Notes: a model not told the origin generated them from the sequence alone. Numbered from the stretch's first letter, positions 1-8,597 are shown. The stretch is 44,955 bases of DNA from Nitrospirota bacterium (GCA_023475105.1 JAMCWJ010000040.1:1-44955); one strand, 5' to 3'. Program-made: numbers and translations.

Positions 1-70
1 GTCATTCCTGCAAGCGAAGCGCGTCGGGAATCCTTCTTTTTCGGAAAGATTCCGGACAAGCCGGAATGAC
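1..70. repeat. Dispersed palindromic repeat, copy 1
   Basis: The segment begins GTCATTCC and ends GGAATGAC, so its ends are inverted repeats of each other. Inside are further paired pieces (TCGGGAATCCTTC and GATTCCGGACAAGCCGG). The reverse complement closely matches the element at 39524-39581. It is non-coding and looks like a REP/MITE-like intergenic palindrome. The left end of the window may cut it. Confidence 0.7.
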
Positions 71-118
71 AGAGAAATCGTTCCATGCAACGTTAAGGTA
101 AAGAGTCCTCGGTTATCC

Positions 119-145
119 GTCATTCCCGTGCAGGCGGGAATCCAG
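119..145. repeat. Partial copy of the GTCATTCC palindrome
   Basis: GTCATTCCCG followed closely by CGGGAATCCAG forms a short palindrome sharing the GTCATTCC end and the GGGAATCC core of the element at 1-70. It lies about 170 bp before pgi. The open frame that runs through it into pgi is not supported as coding. Confidence 0.5.
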
Positions 146-259
146 TCACCCTTCCCTCCACCCCGGAGGTGGCAGGATCTCTCGGGCCAAGCCCACGATG
201 ACAACTTCTGCATCTTTTCATCTTATTCCATCACTTATTGCTCATTGCTGATCCCACGC

Positions 260-288
260 TACCGTCCCCCGCCTTTTTCGGATATAAT
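260..288 (+). promoter_or_regulatory. Probable sigma70 promoter of pgi (perfect -10, weak -35)
   Basis: A perfect TATAAT lies at 283-288, about 28 bp before the chosen pgi start. At 17-bp spacing the -35 position reads TACCGT, a poor match. Transcription would start near 295, leaving a short leader with the GGAGGAGG ribosome site. Confidence 0.5.
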
Positions 289-316
289 CTTACGTGAGAC
301 CAGAGGGAGGAGGAAG

Positions 317-1966
317 ATGACAGTGGAACCGAAAAGACCGCCCCTCACCGACCTGCCGGAATGGAAGGCGCTCGGTGAGCACTTCCGGAAGATCAGGGAC
401 GTTCACCTGAGGGAGTTCTTCGCCGGCGACCCGAAGCGCGGCGAGCGCTTTGCCGTCGAGGACGCAGGCCTCTATCTCGATTATTCGAAGAACCGCATTA
501 CAGGGGAAACGCTCGCGCTGCTCGTGGCGCTCGCAGAGGCGTGCGGCCTCAGCCAGCGCATCGAGGCAATGTTCCGCGGGGAGAAGATCAATACCACCGA
601 GGGGCGCGCCGCACTCCATGTGGCGCTCCGCATGCCGCGCGGCCGCCCGGTCTTCGTCGACGGTCAGGACGTGGGATCAGCAATGCACGAGGTCCTTGAC
701 CGGATGGCGGATTTTGCCGGCAGGGTCAGGGACGGGGCGTGGAAGGGGTACACAGGCAAACGCATACGCAACGTGATCAACATCGGCATCGGCGGTTCCG
801 ACCTCGGTCCGGTCATGGCGTACGAAGCGCTGCGCCACTACAGCAGGCGCGATATGACCTTCAGGTTCGTCTCGAATATCGACGGCACTGATTTCGCCGA
901 GGCCGCACGGGACCTGAACGCGGAGGAGACACTCTTCATCGTCTCTTCAAAGACCTTCACTACGGTCGAGACGATGACGAACGCCCGCACCGCGCGCCGA
1001 TGGACCGTGCAGGCACTGGGGGGCGACGAGCGCTCTGTGGCGAGGCACTTTGTGGCGGTCTCGACGAACGCCGGGGAAGTGGCGAAGTTCGGCATCGACA
1101 CCGCGCACATGTTCGGGTTCTGGGACTGGGTCGGCGGGCGTTACTCGATGGACTCGGCGATCGGCCTTTCGACAATGATCGCGATAGGACCAGAGAATTT
1201 CCGCGCGATGCTCGACGGTTTTCACGCAATGGACGAGCATTTCCGCACGGCCCCCTTCGCGAGAAACCTGCCTGCGCTGATGGGGCTCCTCTCGGTCTGG
1301 TACAATAATTTCTTCGGCGCGCAGACCTCTGCGGTACTTCCCTACGACCGGTATCTCAAACGCTTTCCCGCCTACCTCCAGCAGCTGACGATGGAGAGCA
1401 ACGGCAAGCATGTCACCCTCGAGGGCGCATATGTCGATTACGAAACAGGGCCTGTCTTCTGGGGCGAGCCCGGCACCAACGGCCAGCACTCCTTCTATCA
1501 GCTCCTCCATCAGGGCACGAAGCTCGTGCCGTGCGACTTCATAGGTTTTTGCCGGACGTTGAACCCCCTCGGCAATCACCACGACCTTCTGATGGCAAAC
1601 CTCTTCGCCCAGACCGAGGCCCTGGCCCTCGGCAGGACAGAGGACGAGTTGAGAGCAGAGGGCACACCTGACCGCCTCGTGGCGCACCGCATCTGCAAAG
1701 GCAACCGGCCGTCCAATACGATCCTCGGCGAGGAGCTGACGCCCGGGACGCTCGGCAGGCTCGTCGCTTTGTACGAGCACAGCGTCTTTACACAGGGCGT
1801 GGTCTGGCAGATCGACTCCTTCGACCAGTGGGGGGTCGAACTGGGCAAGGTGCTGGCGAAGAAGATCGTGGCCGAACTCGGGGAGACTGGTGAACCGGAC
1901 CTCCGGCATGACAGCTCGACGAACGCGCTCATACGGCGCTACCGCAGGTTCAGACCGCCCCAGTGA
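317..1966 (+). CDS. pgi: Glucose-6-phosphate isomerase
   Basis: Interconverts glucose 6-phosphate and fructose 6-phosphate in glycolysis and gluconeogenesis, in the cytoplasm. The ATG at 317 follows GGGAGGAGGAAG, a strong ribosome site, and gives 549 residues, the usual length of the long bacterial form. The open frame reaches back to 128, but that part runs through a palindromic repeat and is not PGI-like. Visible family signatures are the substrate-binding stretch [12 protein letters not shown], the second signature [15 protein letters not shown], the active-site segment [13 protein letters not shown], the [15 protein letters not shown] block and the C-terminal [14 protein letters not shown] motif with its catalytic Lys. 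It stands alone; a repeat and the csp promoter follow. Confidence 0.97.
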   Translation: MTVEPKRPPLTDLPEWKALGEHFRKIRDVHLREFFAGDPKRGERFAVEDAGLYLDYSKNRITGETLALLVALAEACGLSQRIEAMFRGEKINTTEGRAALHVALRMPRGRPVFVDGQDVGSAMHEVLDRMADFAGRVRDGAWKGYTGKRIRNVINIGIGGSDLGPVMAYEALRHYSRRDMTFRFVSNIDGTDFAEAARDLNAEETLFIVSSKTFTTVETMTNARTARRWTVQALGGDERSVARHFVAVSTNAGEVAKFGIDTAHMFGFWDWVGGRYSMDSAIGLSTMIAIGPENFRAMLDGFHAMDEHFRTAPFARNLPALMGLLSVWYNNFFGAQTSAVLPYDRYLKRFPAYLQQLTMESNGKHVTLEGAYVDYETGPVFWGEPGTNGQHSFYQLLHQGTKLVPCDFIGFCRTLNPLGNHHDLLMANLFAQTEALALGRTEDELRAEGTPDRLVAHRICKGNRPSNTILGEELTPGTLGRLVALYEHSVFTQGVVWQIDSFDQWGVELGKVLAKKIVAELGETGEPDLRHDSSTNALIRRYRRFRPPQ

Positions 1967-2011
1967 CAGGTGCGCGGCAATTTATCGGCAACCTTGCAAG
2001 ACATTCCCGGT

Positions 2012-2103
2012 AATCCCCCTTTTGCCAAAGGGGATTGAGGGGGATTTTTCGGAACAGATATCTTCCGGGAAATCTCCCAGCTCCCCTCTTTTCCAAAGAG
2101 GGC
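2012..2103. repeat. Intergenic inverted repeat of the AATCCCCCTTT...AAAGGGG type
   Basis: AATCCCCCTTTTGCCAAAGG is followed by GGATTGAGGGGGATTTT, and then by a degenerate second half (AAATCTCCCAGCTCCCCTCT, TTCCAAAGAGGG). The halves pair with each other. Similar C-tract/G-tract intergenic repeats are common in environmental bacterial genomes. No coding potential is seen. Confidence 0.55.
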
Positions 2104-2154
2104 TGTACGATGCCGGCTTTTTGCCGACTTTTATAACGCAGACGGCCCCGGCGA

Positions 2155-2184
2155 TTGACTCACTGGGGAGAAATGCGTTATAAT
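2155..2184 (+). promoter_or_regulatory. Strong sigma70 promoter of the cold-shock gene
   Basis: TTGACT at 2155-2160, an 18-bp spacer, then a perfect TATAAT at 2179-2184. Transcription would begin near 2191, leaving a leader of about 100 nt that contains the hairpin at 2212-2246. Long structured leaders are a known feature of cspA-type mRNAs. Confidence 0.75.
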
Positions 2185-2211
2185 TAAATAGTTTCGGAGT
2201 TTTTGTACGTT

Positions 2212-2248
2212 AAAGGTCACAAAGACTTTCAGGCTTTGTGACCTTTTT
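2212..2248 (+). terminator. 13-bp perfect hairpin plus T run in the csp leader
   Basis: AAAGGTCACAAAG (2212-2224) pairs perfectly with CTTTGTGACCTTT (2234-2246) around a 9-nt loop. The 3' arm runs into TTTTT (2244-2248). It sits between the strong promoter and the csp start, so it would act as an attenuator or a leader RNA structure and not as the end of pgi only. Which of these holds cannot be decided by reading. Confidence 0.6.
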
Positions 2249-2293
2249 CATTTTCAGCTCCGAGGCTTAATGATTCGGAAAGGATGCAGTAAG

Positions 2294-2497
2294 ATGGCAA
2301 AAGGAATAGTGAAATGGTTCAACGATTCCAAGGGTTTCGGCTTTATCACGAGAGATGACGGCACGGATATCTTCGTCCACCACTCCTCGATCCAGTCGAA
2401 CGGGTTTAAATCCCTGGCCGAAGGCGATACGGTCAGCTTCGATGTCGAAAAGGGTCCCAAGGGCCCTAAAGCGATCAACGTCGTCAAGGCCTCGTGA
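2294..2497 (+). CDS. Cold-shock-domain protein (CspA family)
   Basis: A 67-residue single cold-shock domain, the standard length of the family. It binds single-stranded RNA and DNA and acts as an RNA chaperone in the cytoplasm. RNP1 (KGFGFIT) and RNP2 (DIFVHHSSI) are intact, preceded by the usual [10 protein letters not shown] start. The upstream ATG-free extension (from 2270) was rejected because the MAKG start is universal in the family. The gene has its own sigma70 promoter and a leader with a 13-bp hairpin, and is followed by a stem-loop at 2505-2530. Confidence 0.96.
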   Translation: MAKGIVKWFNDSKGFGFITRDDGTDIFVHHSSIQSNGFKSLAEGDTVSFDVEKGPKGPKAINVVKAS

Positions 2498-2504
2498 ATA
2501 GGAG

Positions 2505-2530
2505 AAGGCCCTTTCCCGGGGAAGGGCCTT
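2505..2530 (+). terminator. Stem-loop after csp
   Basis: AAGGCCCTT (2505-2513) pairs with AAGGGCCTT (2522-2530) around a short C/G-rich loop, 8 nt after the csp stop. The following sequence (TGCTCTTG) is only weakly T-rich, so termination may be partial. Confidence 0.55.
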
Positions 2531-2540
2531 TGCTCTTGCA

Positions 2541-2924
2541 ATGAAGACTTCACACCGATATCATGACGCCCTTAAACAGGAAAGACTGCAGCGCAGGCGC
2601 GAGGCAGGTCTGGTCTCCGAACGCTTTCCGGATGTTTTGCACATTACCGTCGAGCTCACCTACTTCTGGAAGGAAACGAAGACGGTCCTCCTGCTCAGGA
2701 CCCTCAATTTCCTGCCCGACAGTTATGCCTATTTCCGCCTCGAATGTCTGGGCGAACGCTGCGGGGAGGGCGAGTTCGATCTGGAGCAAGTCATCTCCGC
2801 GATGGTCGGGACCCGCACAAGGTCCGGAAAAGGAGAAATCGCGTCCCAGGGAAACAGCGCTTTCCCCGGCCATGTGGATATCCGCTACAAGGTGGCGATA
2901 GAGTATCGCAGGCATCATCGTTAA
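2541..2924 (+). CDS. Hypothetical protein, 127 residues
   Basis: Not recognised. The reading frame starts at an ATG 10 nt after the csp stem-loop and has no obvious ribosome site, so the start is uncertain. The N-terminal 25 residues are rich in Arg, Lys and Gln. The middle alternates hydrophobic and charged residues (VLHITVELTYF, KTVLLLRTLNFL), which suggests a small alpha/beta domain. There are two cysteines (LGERCGEG and LECLG), no signal peptide and no membrane segment. It could be read through from csp. The opposite strand of this segment is also open (122 codons), so coding on the plus strand is likely but not certain. Confidence 0.55.
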   Translation: MKTSHRYHDALKQERLQRRREAGLVSERFPDVLHITVELTYFWKETKTVLLLRTLNFLPDSYAYFRLECLGERCGEGEFDLEQVISAMVGTRTRSGKGEIASQGNSAFPGHVDIRYKVAIEYRRHHR

Positions 2925-2970
2925 CCGGGGAAGAGCTGCTCTTTAACGGGGTTTTGCGCCCTTCCCGGCG

Positions 2971-4842
2971 CTATCCCTTCAGGTGTTCCCGTATCTCGTT
3001 CACATACCGGGAGCGCATCATCGACATGGTCTGTCCGAATTTCATCCGCAGCTCCGCCGACGACAGGTAGAGTCTCTCTTTCGCCCTCGTCGTGCCGACA
3101 TAAAAGAGCCTTCTCTCCTCCTGGAGCGCCGCCTCGCTCAGCATCGATTTGGCCGAAGGGAAGATCTCTTCCTCCAGGGCGGGCATGAATACCACGGGCC
3201 ACTCCAGGCCCTTGGCCGCATGGAGCGTCAGGATCTTCACGGAGTCTTCGCTTCCTATCCTGTCCTGGTCGGAACTGAGGAGTGAATCTTCCATGAACTC
3301 CGAGAAGGGTCTCCCTTCCTCCTCCAGTTTTTCGAGGACGTTGGCAAGCTCCGATAGGTTCTCTCTTCTCTCTTCGAAGTCTTCCCCGTGCTCTTTCCTC
3401 AGATGATCGAAGTACCCCACCTCCCCGAGAAGGTCCATCAACACGGTATAGGGCCTCTCTTCGACCGAGTCCGCGTGCTTCTCAATGGTTTTGATGAGCT
3501 CGTCGACATTCAGCCGCTGTCTTTGCGGCAGCTTCGTCTCCCTGAGCGCCTGGAGCCAGTCCGTTCTGAAACTCTCCCGTATGAGAGAGAGGCCCTTCTT
3601 GCCTATGCCTCGGGACGGCGTGTTGATGATCCGTTCAAAGGCGGCCTTGTCCCGGTGGTTCGAGATGAGCCTGAGATAGGAAAGCAGGTCCTTCACCTCT
3701 GCCCTGTCATAGAAAGCGAGGCCCCTGACGATCGTATAGGGCACCTGGTACTGCATCAGGACGGACTCGAGGGCCCTCGACAGAAAGGCCATCCGTATGA
3801 GGATCGCGAAGTCCGAGTACTTGTAGTCAGCGGAGAGCTCCCTGATCTTTTCGGCTATCCAGATGCCCTCGGATATCCCGTCACTCCTGCCGACATATTT
3901 CACCTCCCCCTCTTCTTCGGTGTCCGTCCGGAGCTGCAGGACCGTATCGGACCAGTTGCAGTCGACCCTGCTGACGACCACGTTCGCGACATCGAGGATC
4001 TTCCTCATCGACCGGTAGTTTTTCTCGAGCCGCATCTCCCTGGCCCTGAACTCCCGGATAAACCTCCCGATGTTCGAAGGCCGCGACCCCCTCCAGGTGT
4101 AAATGCACTGGAAGAAATCGCCCACGGCAAAAAGCCCCTTCTTCCCTCCCGCGAGGAGCTTGATGAGCTGGAACTGGATATCGTTCGTGTCCTGGAATTC
4201 GTCGATCATCACGTAATCGAATTTCTCCTGCCATTTCTTTCGCACCTCCGGGGAGTCGGAGAGCGCACGCACGGTAAAGTAAAGCAGGTCGTCATAGTCC
4301 ATCGCATTGGAGCGCTCAAGCTCGTTCTGGTATTCCTTCGCGGTTTCGGCAAAGGTCGAGGCCGGGTATGCGAGGGCCCTGATGTGATCGACGATGCTGC
4401 TCCGGTATTCCTGCTTCGCCTTCGAGATGACCTCCCGGGCCGCCTGCGCCTCCCTGGGGTCTCTGTTGAACCTCCTGAGCACGTCCTTGAGGACCCTGGC
4501 GCAGTCGTCTTCGTCGTAGATCACGAATCTCCGGTCAAAAGGCATGAGCAGGCCCTCCACGTCTTCGCGGAGGACCTTTACGCAGAAGGAATGGAAGGTG
4601 CTGATCCACCGTGGTTCGATACCGAGCATCCTTCCGACGCGTTCCGCCATTTCGTTCGCCGCCTTCTTCGTAAAGGTGATGGCGAGGATACGGTGCGGTC
4701 TGATCCCTTTCTCTTTCACGAGATAGGCGAGCTTGTGCGTCAGCACCTTTGTCTTGCCGCTCCCCGCCCCCGCGGAAAGGAAGAGCGGCGAATCGAGGTA
4801 CTCCACGGCGGCCTTCTGTTGGGGGTTCAGTCCTTTCAGCAT
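2971..4842 (-). CDS. Superfamily 1 DNA helicase, UvrD/Rep/PcrA type
   Basis: An ATP-driven 3'-5' DNA helicase of 623 residues, somewhat shorter than UvrD or PcrA (about 720). In order it shows the Q-motif region LNPQQKAAV, Walker A AGAGSGKT (residues 24-31), motif Ia ITFTKKAANEM, motif II DEFQDTND, motif III GDFFQCIYTWRGS, motif IV around EKNYRS, motif V LTLHAAKGLEWPVVF and motif VI RLFYVGTTRAKERLYL. In motif III the usual GDDDQSIY is GDFFQCIY. The C-terminal tail is short and lacks the RNA-polymerase-binding extension of PcrA. It is expected in repair or recombination in the cytoplasm. It lies downstream of recN and a ferredoxin on the same strand, with a gap of about 130 nt, so recN-ferredoxin-helicase may be one transcript. 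Confidence 0.93.
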   Translation of the reverse strand: MLKGLNPQQKAAVEYLDSPLFLSAGAGSGKTKVLTHKLAYLVKEKGIRPHRILAITFTKKAANEMAERVGRMLGIEPRWISTFHSFCVKVLREDVEGLLMPFDRRFVIYDEDDCARVLKDVLRRFNRDPREAQAAREVISKAKQEYRSSIVDHIRALAYPASTFAETAKEYQNELERSNAMDYDDLLYFTVRALSDSPEVRKKWQEKFDYVMIDEFQDTNDIQFQLIKLLAGGKKGLFAVGDFFQCIYTWRGSRPSNIGRFIREFRAREMRLEKNYRSMRKILDVANVVVSRVDCNWSDTVLQLRTDTEEEGEVKYVGRSDGISEGIWIAEKIRELSADYKYSDFAILIRMAFLSRALESVLMQYQVPYTIVRGLAFYDRAEVKDLLSYLRLISNHRDKAAFERIINTPSRGIGKKGLSLIRESFRTDWLQALRETKLPQRQRLNVDELIKTIEKHADSVEERPYTVLMDLLGEVGYFDHLRKEHGEDFEERRENLSELANVLEKLEEEGRPFSEFMEDSLLSSDQDRIGSEDSVKILTLHAAKGLEWPVVFMPALEEEIFPSAKSMLSEAALQEERRLFYVGTTRAKERLYLSSAELRMKFGQTMSMMRSRYVNEIREHLKG

Positions 4843-4973
4843 CTCATTCCCTGCGGTTCAATCCTCTTGTCCGCTCCTGCCCCGATCGCACATCCGCAAA
4901 AAGCGGTCCGAAAGGCTGCCTGGGAAAGCGGAGGGGACGGCACTGTTTTCAGAAAGGGTCCGGGAGAGCCGGA

Positions 4974-5225
4974 TCAGCTCCTCGAAGGAGACGCCAGCGG
5001 CTCGTCCTTCGAGTCTTCGTCTCTCCATACCGTAATGGCGATCTCTGGACACATCTGTGCGCAGAGCGCACAGCCAGTGCACTTTTCACCGTCGTGGACC
5101 GCCGCGGGGAAATACCCGCTCGCGTTGAACTCGCAGTCCATTGTGATGACGCCCTTCGGACACGAAAGCACGCAGTACTTGCAGCCCTTGCACAATTCCC
5201 TGTCGATCGCAATCTTTCCCTTCAC
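4974..5225 (-). CDS. 2x[4Fe-4S] ferredoxin (KorD-like)
   Basis: An 83-residue protein with two CxxCxxCxxxCP clusters (CKGCKYCVLSCPK near residue 16 and CTGCALCAQMCPE near residue 50). The arrangement and the segment between clusters resemble the delta subunit of 2-oxoacid:ferredoxin oxidoreductases. The GTG start overlaps the recN stop (GTGA), so the two are probably translationally coupled. No alpha, beta or gamma oxidoreductase genes follow; the next gene is a helicase. It is therefore either an orphan ferredoxin or what is left of a kor/vor operon. Confidence 0.85.
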   Translation of the reverse strand: MKGKIAIDRELCKGCKYCVLSCPKGVITMDCEFNASGYFPAAVHDGEKCTGCALCAQMCPEIAITVWRDEDSKDEPLASPSRS

Positions 5226-6886
5226 AGCAGTTTTCCCTGAGCGTGCGCTCCGTTTCCGAGAAGCTCCTTCGCGTGCCTGAGCGATATGTCCGTCACTTTT
5301 CCTCCGAGCATACGGGCGATTTCTTCTTCCCTCTCCCCGGAGGCAAGCTCCGTTAGTGTAACACAGACGCCCTCTTTCTTCTCCACTTTTTCCGCGATGA
5401 AATGGTGGTCGGCCATCGCAGCGATCTGGGCAAGGTGCGTAATGCAGAGGACCTGGTGCCTCTTCGAAAGTCTTCCGAGTCTCCTTCCGACGCTCTCGGC
5501 GGTTCTGCCCCCGATGCCGGCATCGACCTCATCAAAGATCAGGACGGGGACGCCGTCGACCGCTGCAAGGGCCCCTTTCAGGGCAAGCATCACCCTCGAA
5601 AGCTCGCCTCCGGAAGCGGCGCGGTGAAGGGGTTTGACCGGTTCCCCCCTGTTGGCGGAAAAGAGAAACTCCACGCCGTCTCCACCGCTTGAAGTGAGGG
5701 GCGCGGGCCTCACCACGATCGTGAATTCCGCCTTCGCCATCGCCATCTCCCTCAGGCCTTCCTTCACGGTCTTCTCTATCGCCTTAGCCGCCTCCTTCCT
5801 CCTTTCCGAAAGTCTGCCGGCCATCTCTGAAAGCCGTGCCTCCTTTTCATGGAGCTCCGCTCCGAGCGTCCGTGCCCGTTCGTCCGAAGAAGAGAGCTGT
5901 TCGAGTTCCCGGGACGCATCCTCCCGGTAACGGAGTATCCCTGCCACTCCCTCCCCGTATTTCCTTGCGAGCCTCTTTATGAGATCCAGCCTGTCTTCTA
6001 TGCCCTCGAGCCTTGCAGGGTCGACCTCATACCTGTCCTTGTAGCTCCTAAGGGAAAGGGCGGCGTCACCGATGAGCGGCAAAGCGGATTCGAGAAGGGA
6101 AAGCGTCTCTTCGATGCCGCGGTCGATCCTCGATACTTCCCTCAGGAGAGAAAGCGCCGCGGAAAGCTTTTCCGAACACGAACCCTCGCCGCTGTGGAGC
6201 AGGAGATATGAAGCATCGGCGAGTTCGCTCAGCTTTGCGGCGTTTGCGAGGAGGGCCCGCTCCCGCTCCAGGTCCTCCTGTTCTCCCGCCTTCAGAGACG
6301 CCGCGTCTATTTCGCCTGTCTGAAACCTCAGAAGATCGGTCCGCTGTTCCTGCTCCCTCATGCAGGAGGTGAGATCCGAGAACTCCTGGCGCACCTTCTG
6401 CACCTCATGATACGCCTCTTCGAACTCCCCGCGTTCGCCGAGCAGCCCTCCGAAGGCATCGAGCATCGTCCTCTGGGTATCGGCCGAAAGGAGGCTTTGA
6501 TGCTCGTGCTGCCCGTGGATATCGACGAGGGACCTCCCGGCCTCAAGGAGTGTCTGCACGTTCACCATCGTATCGTTTATGTATGCCTTGCTTTTCCCTG
6601 CGGCGGAAAAAGTCCTCCTGAGGATTATCCCGTCTCCGGCGGGGATGCCGAGTTTTTCGAGGAACGGCAGGGGGCCGAGATCGAAATACGCCTCGACCAC
6701 GGTCTCGTTTTTCCCGGTCCGTATCGCGTCCGTCTGAGCCCTCTCGCCGAGGGCAAGACCGAGGGCGTCGACGATGATCGATTTTCCCGCCCCTGTCTCG
6801 CCGGTGAGGACATTGAAGCCCGGGGCAAAATGCGTGGTGAGCTCATCGATGATGGCGAAGTCCCTGATCCGCAATTCTCTGAGCAT
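5222..6886 (-). CDS. recN: DNA repair protein RecN
   Basis: An SMC-like ATPase that acts at double-strand breaks in recombinational repair. It has 554 residues, the family's normal length. The N-terminal half-ATPase shows Walker A TGETGAGKSIIVDALG near residues 28-43. The middle (about 160-380) is charged and coiled-coil-like (for example DLERERALLANAAKLSEL and LHEKEARLSEMAGRLSE). The C-terminal half-ATPase carries the ABC signature ASGGELSRVMLALK, Walker B VLIFDEVDAGIGG and the His-switch region VLCITHLAQIAAMAD. It ends by overlapping the start of a small ferredoxin gene. No LexA-type operator was recognised upstream. Confidence 0.96.
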   Translation of the reverse strand: MLRELRIRDFAIIDELTTHFAPGFNVLTGETGAGKSIIVDALGLALGERAQTDAIRTGKNETVVEAYFDLGPLPFLEKLGIPAGDGIILRRTFSAAGKSKAYINDTMVNVQTLLEAGRSLVDIHGQHEHQSLLSADTQRTMLDAFGGLLGERGEFEEAYHEVQKVRQEFSDLTSCMREQEQRTDLLRFQTGEIDAASLKAGEQEDLERERALLANAAKLSELADASYLLLHSGEGSCSEKLSAALSLLREVSRIDRGIEETLSLLESALPLIGDAALSLRSYKDRYEVDPARLEGIEDRLDLIKRLARKYGEGVAGILRYREDASRELEQLSSSDERARTLGAELHEKEARLSEMAGRLSERRKEAAKAIEKTVKEGLREMAMAKAEFTIVVRPAPLTSSGGDGVEFLFSANRGEPVKPLHRAASGGELSRVMLALKGALAAVDGVPVLIFDEVDAGIGGRTAESVGRRLGRLSKRHQVLCITHLAQIAAMADHHFIAEKVEKKEGVCVTLTELASGEREEEIARMLGGKVTDISLRHAKELLGNGAHAQGKLL

Positions 6887-7028
6887 GTCTTAGAAAATAC
6901 CACAGAAAAGACGGGAAATTCCAACGCCTCAACTTTGAATTATGAGTCTGCATGGAAAATTCTGATAGACCGCTCTCCGGAGCGGCGTTTGGCACGATTC
7001 TTTCTAACCGCTTGGCTGAATTTTTGGC

Positions 7029-7057
7029 TTGACAAAAGGATCTCTTCTTGATACCTT
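7029..7057 (+). promoter_or_regulatory. Sigma70 promoter of the HU gene
   Basis: A perfect TTGACA at 7029-7034, a 17-bp spacer, then TACCTT at 7052-7057. Transcription would start near 7064, about 43 nt before the ATG at 7107. Confidence 0.65.
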
Positions 7058-7106
7058 TATGACATCGAAAATCTTATAAGAACTACCAAAGAAAGGGGGG
7101 ACGTAG

Positions 7107-7379
7107 ATGACAAAGGCAGAGTTGATAGACAAAATAGCTTCCGGCGCGGGCTTCAGCAAGGCTGATGCTTCGAAGGCATTGGATTCGACACTGAACGCCG
7201 TCAAGGCCTCGTTGAAGAAAGGCCAGAAGGTGACGCTGGTGGGATTTGGAACCTTTTCAGTTGTGAAGAGAAAAGCACGGAAAGGAAGGAACCCGAGAAC
7301 GGGTGCGGTGATCACCATTCCTAGCGCGAAGACGCCTAAATTCACATCGGGCAAAGCTCTCAAAGACGCGGTAAGATAA
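7107..7379 (+). CDS. HU-family DNA-binding protein
   Basis: A 90-residue histone-like dimeric protein that bends and compacts DNA in the nucleoid. It has the family length, the N-terminal [11 protein letters not shown] helix and the signature [19 protein letters not shown], whose arm contains the RNPRTG turn that inserts into DNA. The start is set by AAAGGGGGG upstream. A clear stem-loop terminator follows directly and a sigma70 promoter precedes it, so it is monocistronic. Confidence 0.97.
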   Translation: MTKAELIDKIASGAGFSKADASKALDSTLNAVKASLKKGQKVTLVGFGTFSVVKRKARKGRNPRTGAVITIPSAKTPKFTSGKALKDAVR

Positions 7380-7403
7380 TCTTCATAATTTTTTTCTGCT
7401 GAA

Positions 7404-7438
7404 AAAAGGGGACGGAACATTTTTCCTCGTCCCCTTTT
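7404..7438 (+). terminator. Rho-independent terminator after HU
   Basis: AAAAGGGGACG (7404-7414) pairs perfectly with CGTCCCCTTTT (7428-7438), followed by further pyrimidines (CTTTC). It lies 24 nt past the HU stop. The A/T flanks make it usable in both directions. Confidence 0.85.
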
Positions 7439-7529
7439 CTTTCGACCTTTTTCCTGCTATCCTGAGTGGAGAGGGTACTTTCTGTCTCTTCGGGAAACAA
7501 CCGCCCCTGTCGGGGGGAAGGAGGACATC

Positions 7530-7835
7530 ATGTTGGCAGAGTTCAGTGTTATTCCAGTCGGCACGGGAAGCAGCATAGGCGCTCAACTTGCCGAGGTGCT
7601 GAAGATCGTGGATGCGAGCGGGCTGCCCTACAAGCTCAATCCGATGGGCACCGTCGTCGAAGGCGAATGGGGCGAGGTGATGAAACTGATCAGGAAATGC
7701 CACGCAACGGTCATGAAAACGGGTGAACGCGCCGTCACCACGGTTGTGATAGATGACCGCAAAGGAAAACCCAACAGGATCGAAGAAAAAGTGAAATCCA
7801 TCGAAAAGAGAATAGGGAAGTCGCTGAAGAAATAG
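7530..7835 (+). CDS. MTH1187-family (YkoF-like) thiamine-binding protein
   Basis: A 101-residue protein of the MTH1187/DUF77 family: small ferredoxin-like-fold proteins that form tetramers and, in some members, bind thiamine or a related ligand. Recognised by the start LAEFSVIPVGTG, the segment LPYKLNPMGTVVEGEW, the KLIRKCH helix and the terminal VKSIEKRIGK. The ATG follows GGAAGGAGG. It stands alone; no thiamine genes are nearby, so ligand and role are open. Confidence 0.85.
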   Translation: MLAEFSVIPVGTGSSIGAQLAEVLKIVDASGLPYKLNPMGTVVEGEWGEVMKLIRKCHATVMKTGERAVTTVVIDDRKGKPNRIEEKVKSIEKRIGKSLKK

Positions 7836-8032
7836 CCGTGCCGCCGGTCCTTCCCACAGTCTGCCGCCGACTCCGCGTGAGGATGCATTCGAACGGTTTC
7901 AGCGGGCCATAGGCCCGGTGCCTCGGAGCGAAGCGAGAATGAGAGAGAATGCTGTCCTCGCGCAGGTATCAGTTTCCTGGACGGTAATTCAGGTCTTCCC
8001 GCGATTCGAACTGAGAGACCGGCGGTGTCGTG

Positions 8033-8320
8033 TCACTTCCTGAAGAGGTCTTCCAGCTTTCTCATCGCTTCTGCCTTCTCCCTGTCGGAGCCCGGCCAGA
8101 GTTTGCCGTCGCCGAAGACAAAATAGTCGCAGAAGTTAGCCTTGGCCCGCGACCGCTGGAACTCCGCCTTGGGTTCGAGGCACTTGTTGTGGGCCGTCGC
8201 GGAGTAGAACCTGCAGTTCAGGCAGATATGCAGGTCCCCTTTGCAGTGAGGACAGATCGCCTTCCGCGAAAAATATTTGTCGACCTCGATCTCTTTCTTA
8301 CAGAGTGCGCAGATTTTCAT
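8033..8320 (-). CDS. Small zinc-ribbon protein
   Basis: A 95-residue protein. The ATG at 8320 was chosen because it follows GGGAGG; the longer frame to 8383 has no ribosome site. Cysteine pairs CALC (residues 4-7), CPHC and CLNC, plus a later CLEP and CDYF, suggest one or two zinc ribbons (or a redox metal site). The C-terminus is a charged helix (DREKAEAMRKLEDLF). It resembles small cysteine-rich proteins often called hypothetical in anaerobes. It is probably cytoplasmic, and its function is unknown. Confidence 0.75.
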   Translation of the reverse strand: MKICALCKKEIEVDKYFSRKAICPHCKGDLHICLNCRFYSATAHNKCLEPKAEFQRSRAKANFCDYFVFGDGKLWPGSDREKAEAMRKLEDLFRK

Positions 8321-8557
8321 TTTTCCTCCCGGGAAAGAACAGGCAGTATTTCCTTCAGGCTCCGGCACCTTCACTCGGACCAACCCTTGCAGCCCCGGCC
8401 CCGTGAACCCTTTTTATTACTTTACCACATTCCGGAGGCGCATGCATTTCGCTCGCGTCGCGCCTTGCCGGAATCATCTATCAAGAATATCTATGAGGAC
8501 CCTCTCGTATGCCCTCCTTCCGCCTAGTTGACGGAGAATAGGGGTGCGCGCGAGCTA

Positions 8558-8587
8558 TTGAGCTTTGAGGGCCAAAGTATGTAAACT
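8558..8587 (+). promoter_or_regulatory. Promoter of tRNA-Thr
   Basis: TTGAGC (8558-8563), an 18-bp spacer, then TAAACT (8582-8587). Transcription would start close to 8594, just ahead of the tRNA 5' end at 8598, as expected for a stable RNA gene. Confidence 0.5.
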
Positions 8588-8597
8588 ATACGTCGAA

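Noticed and set aside
947-1909. 320-codon minus-strand frame inside pgi
   Set aside because: A shadow of the well-supported pgi gene; no ribosome site or family similarity.
3388-5280. 630-codon plus-strand open frame opposite the helicase and ferredoxin
   Set aside because: It is antisense to clear helicase and ferredoxin genes; its composition (long Pro/Arg/Asp-rich runs) is that of a GC-rich shadow frame, and no domain is visible.
7836-8032. Hairpins around 7905-7925 (GGGCCATAGGCCC) as an RNA gene
   Set aside because: Only one short stem-loop with no further conserved structure; probably an incidental or weak terminator between convergent genes.
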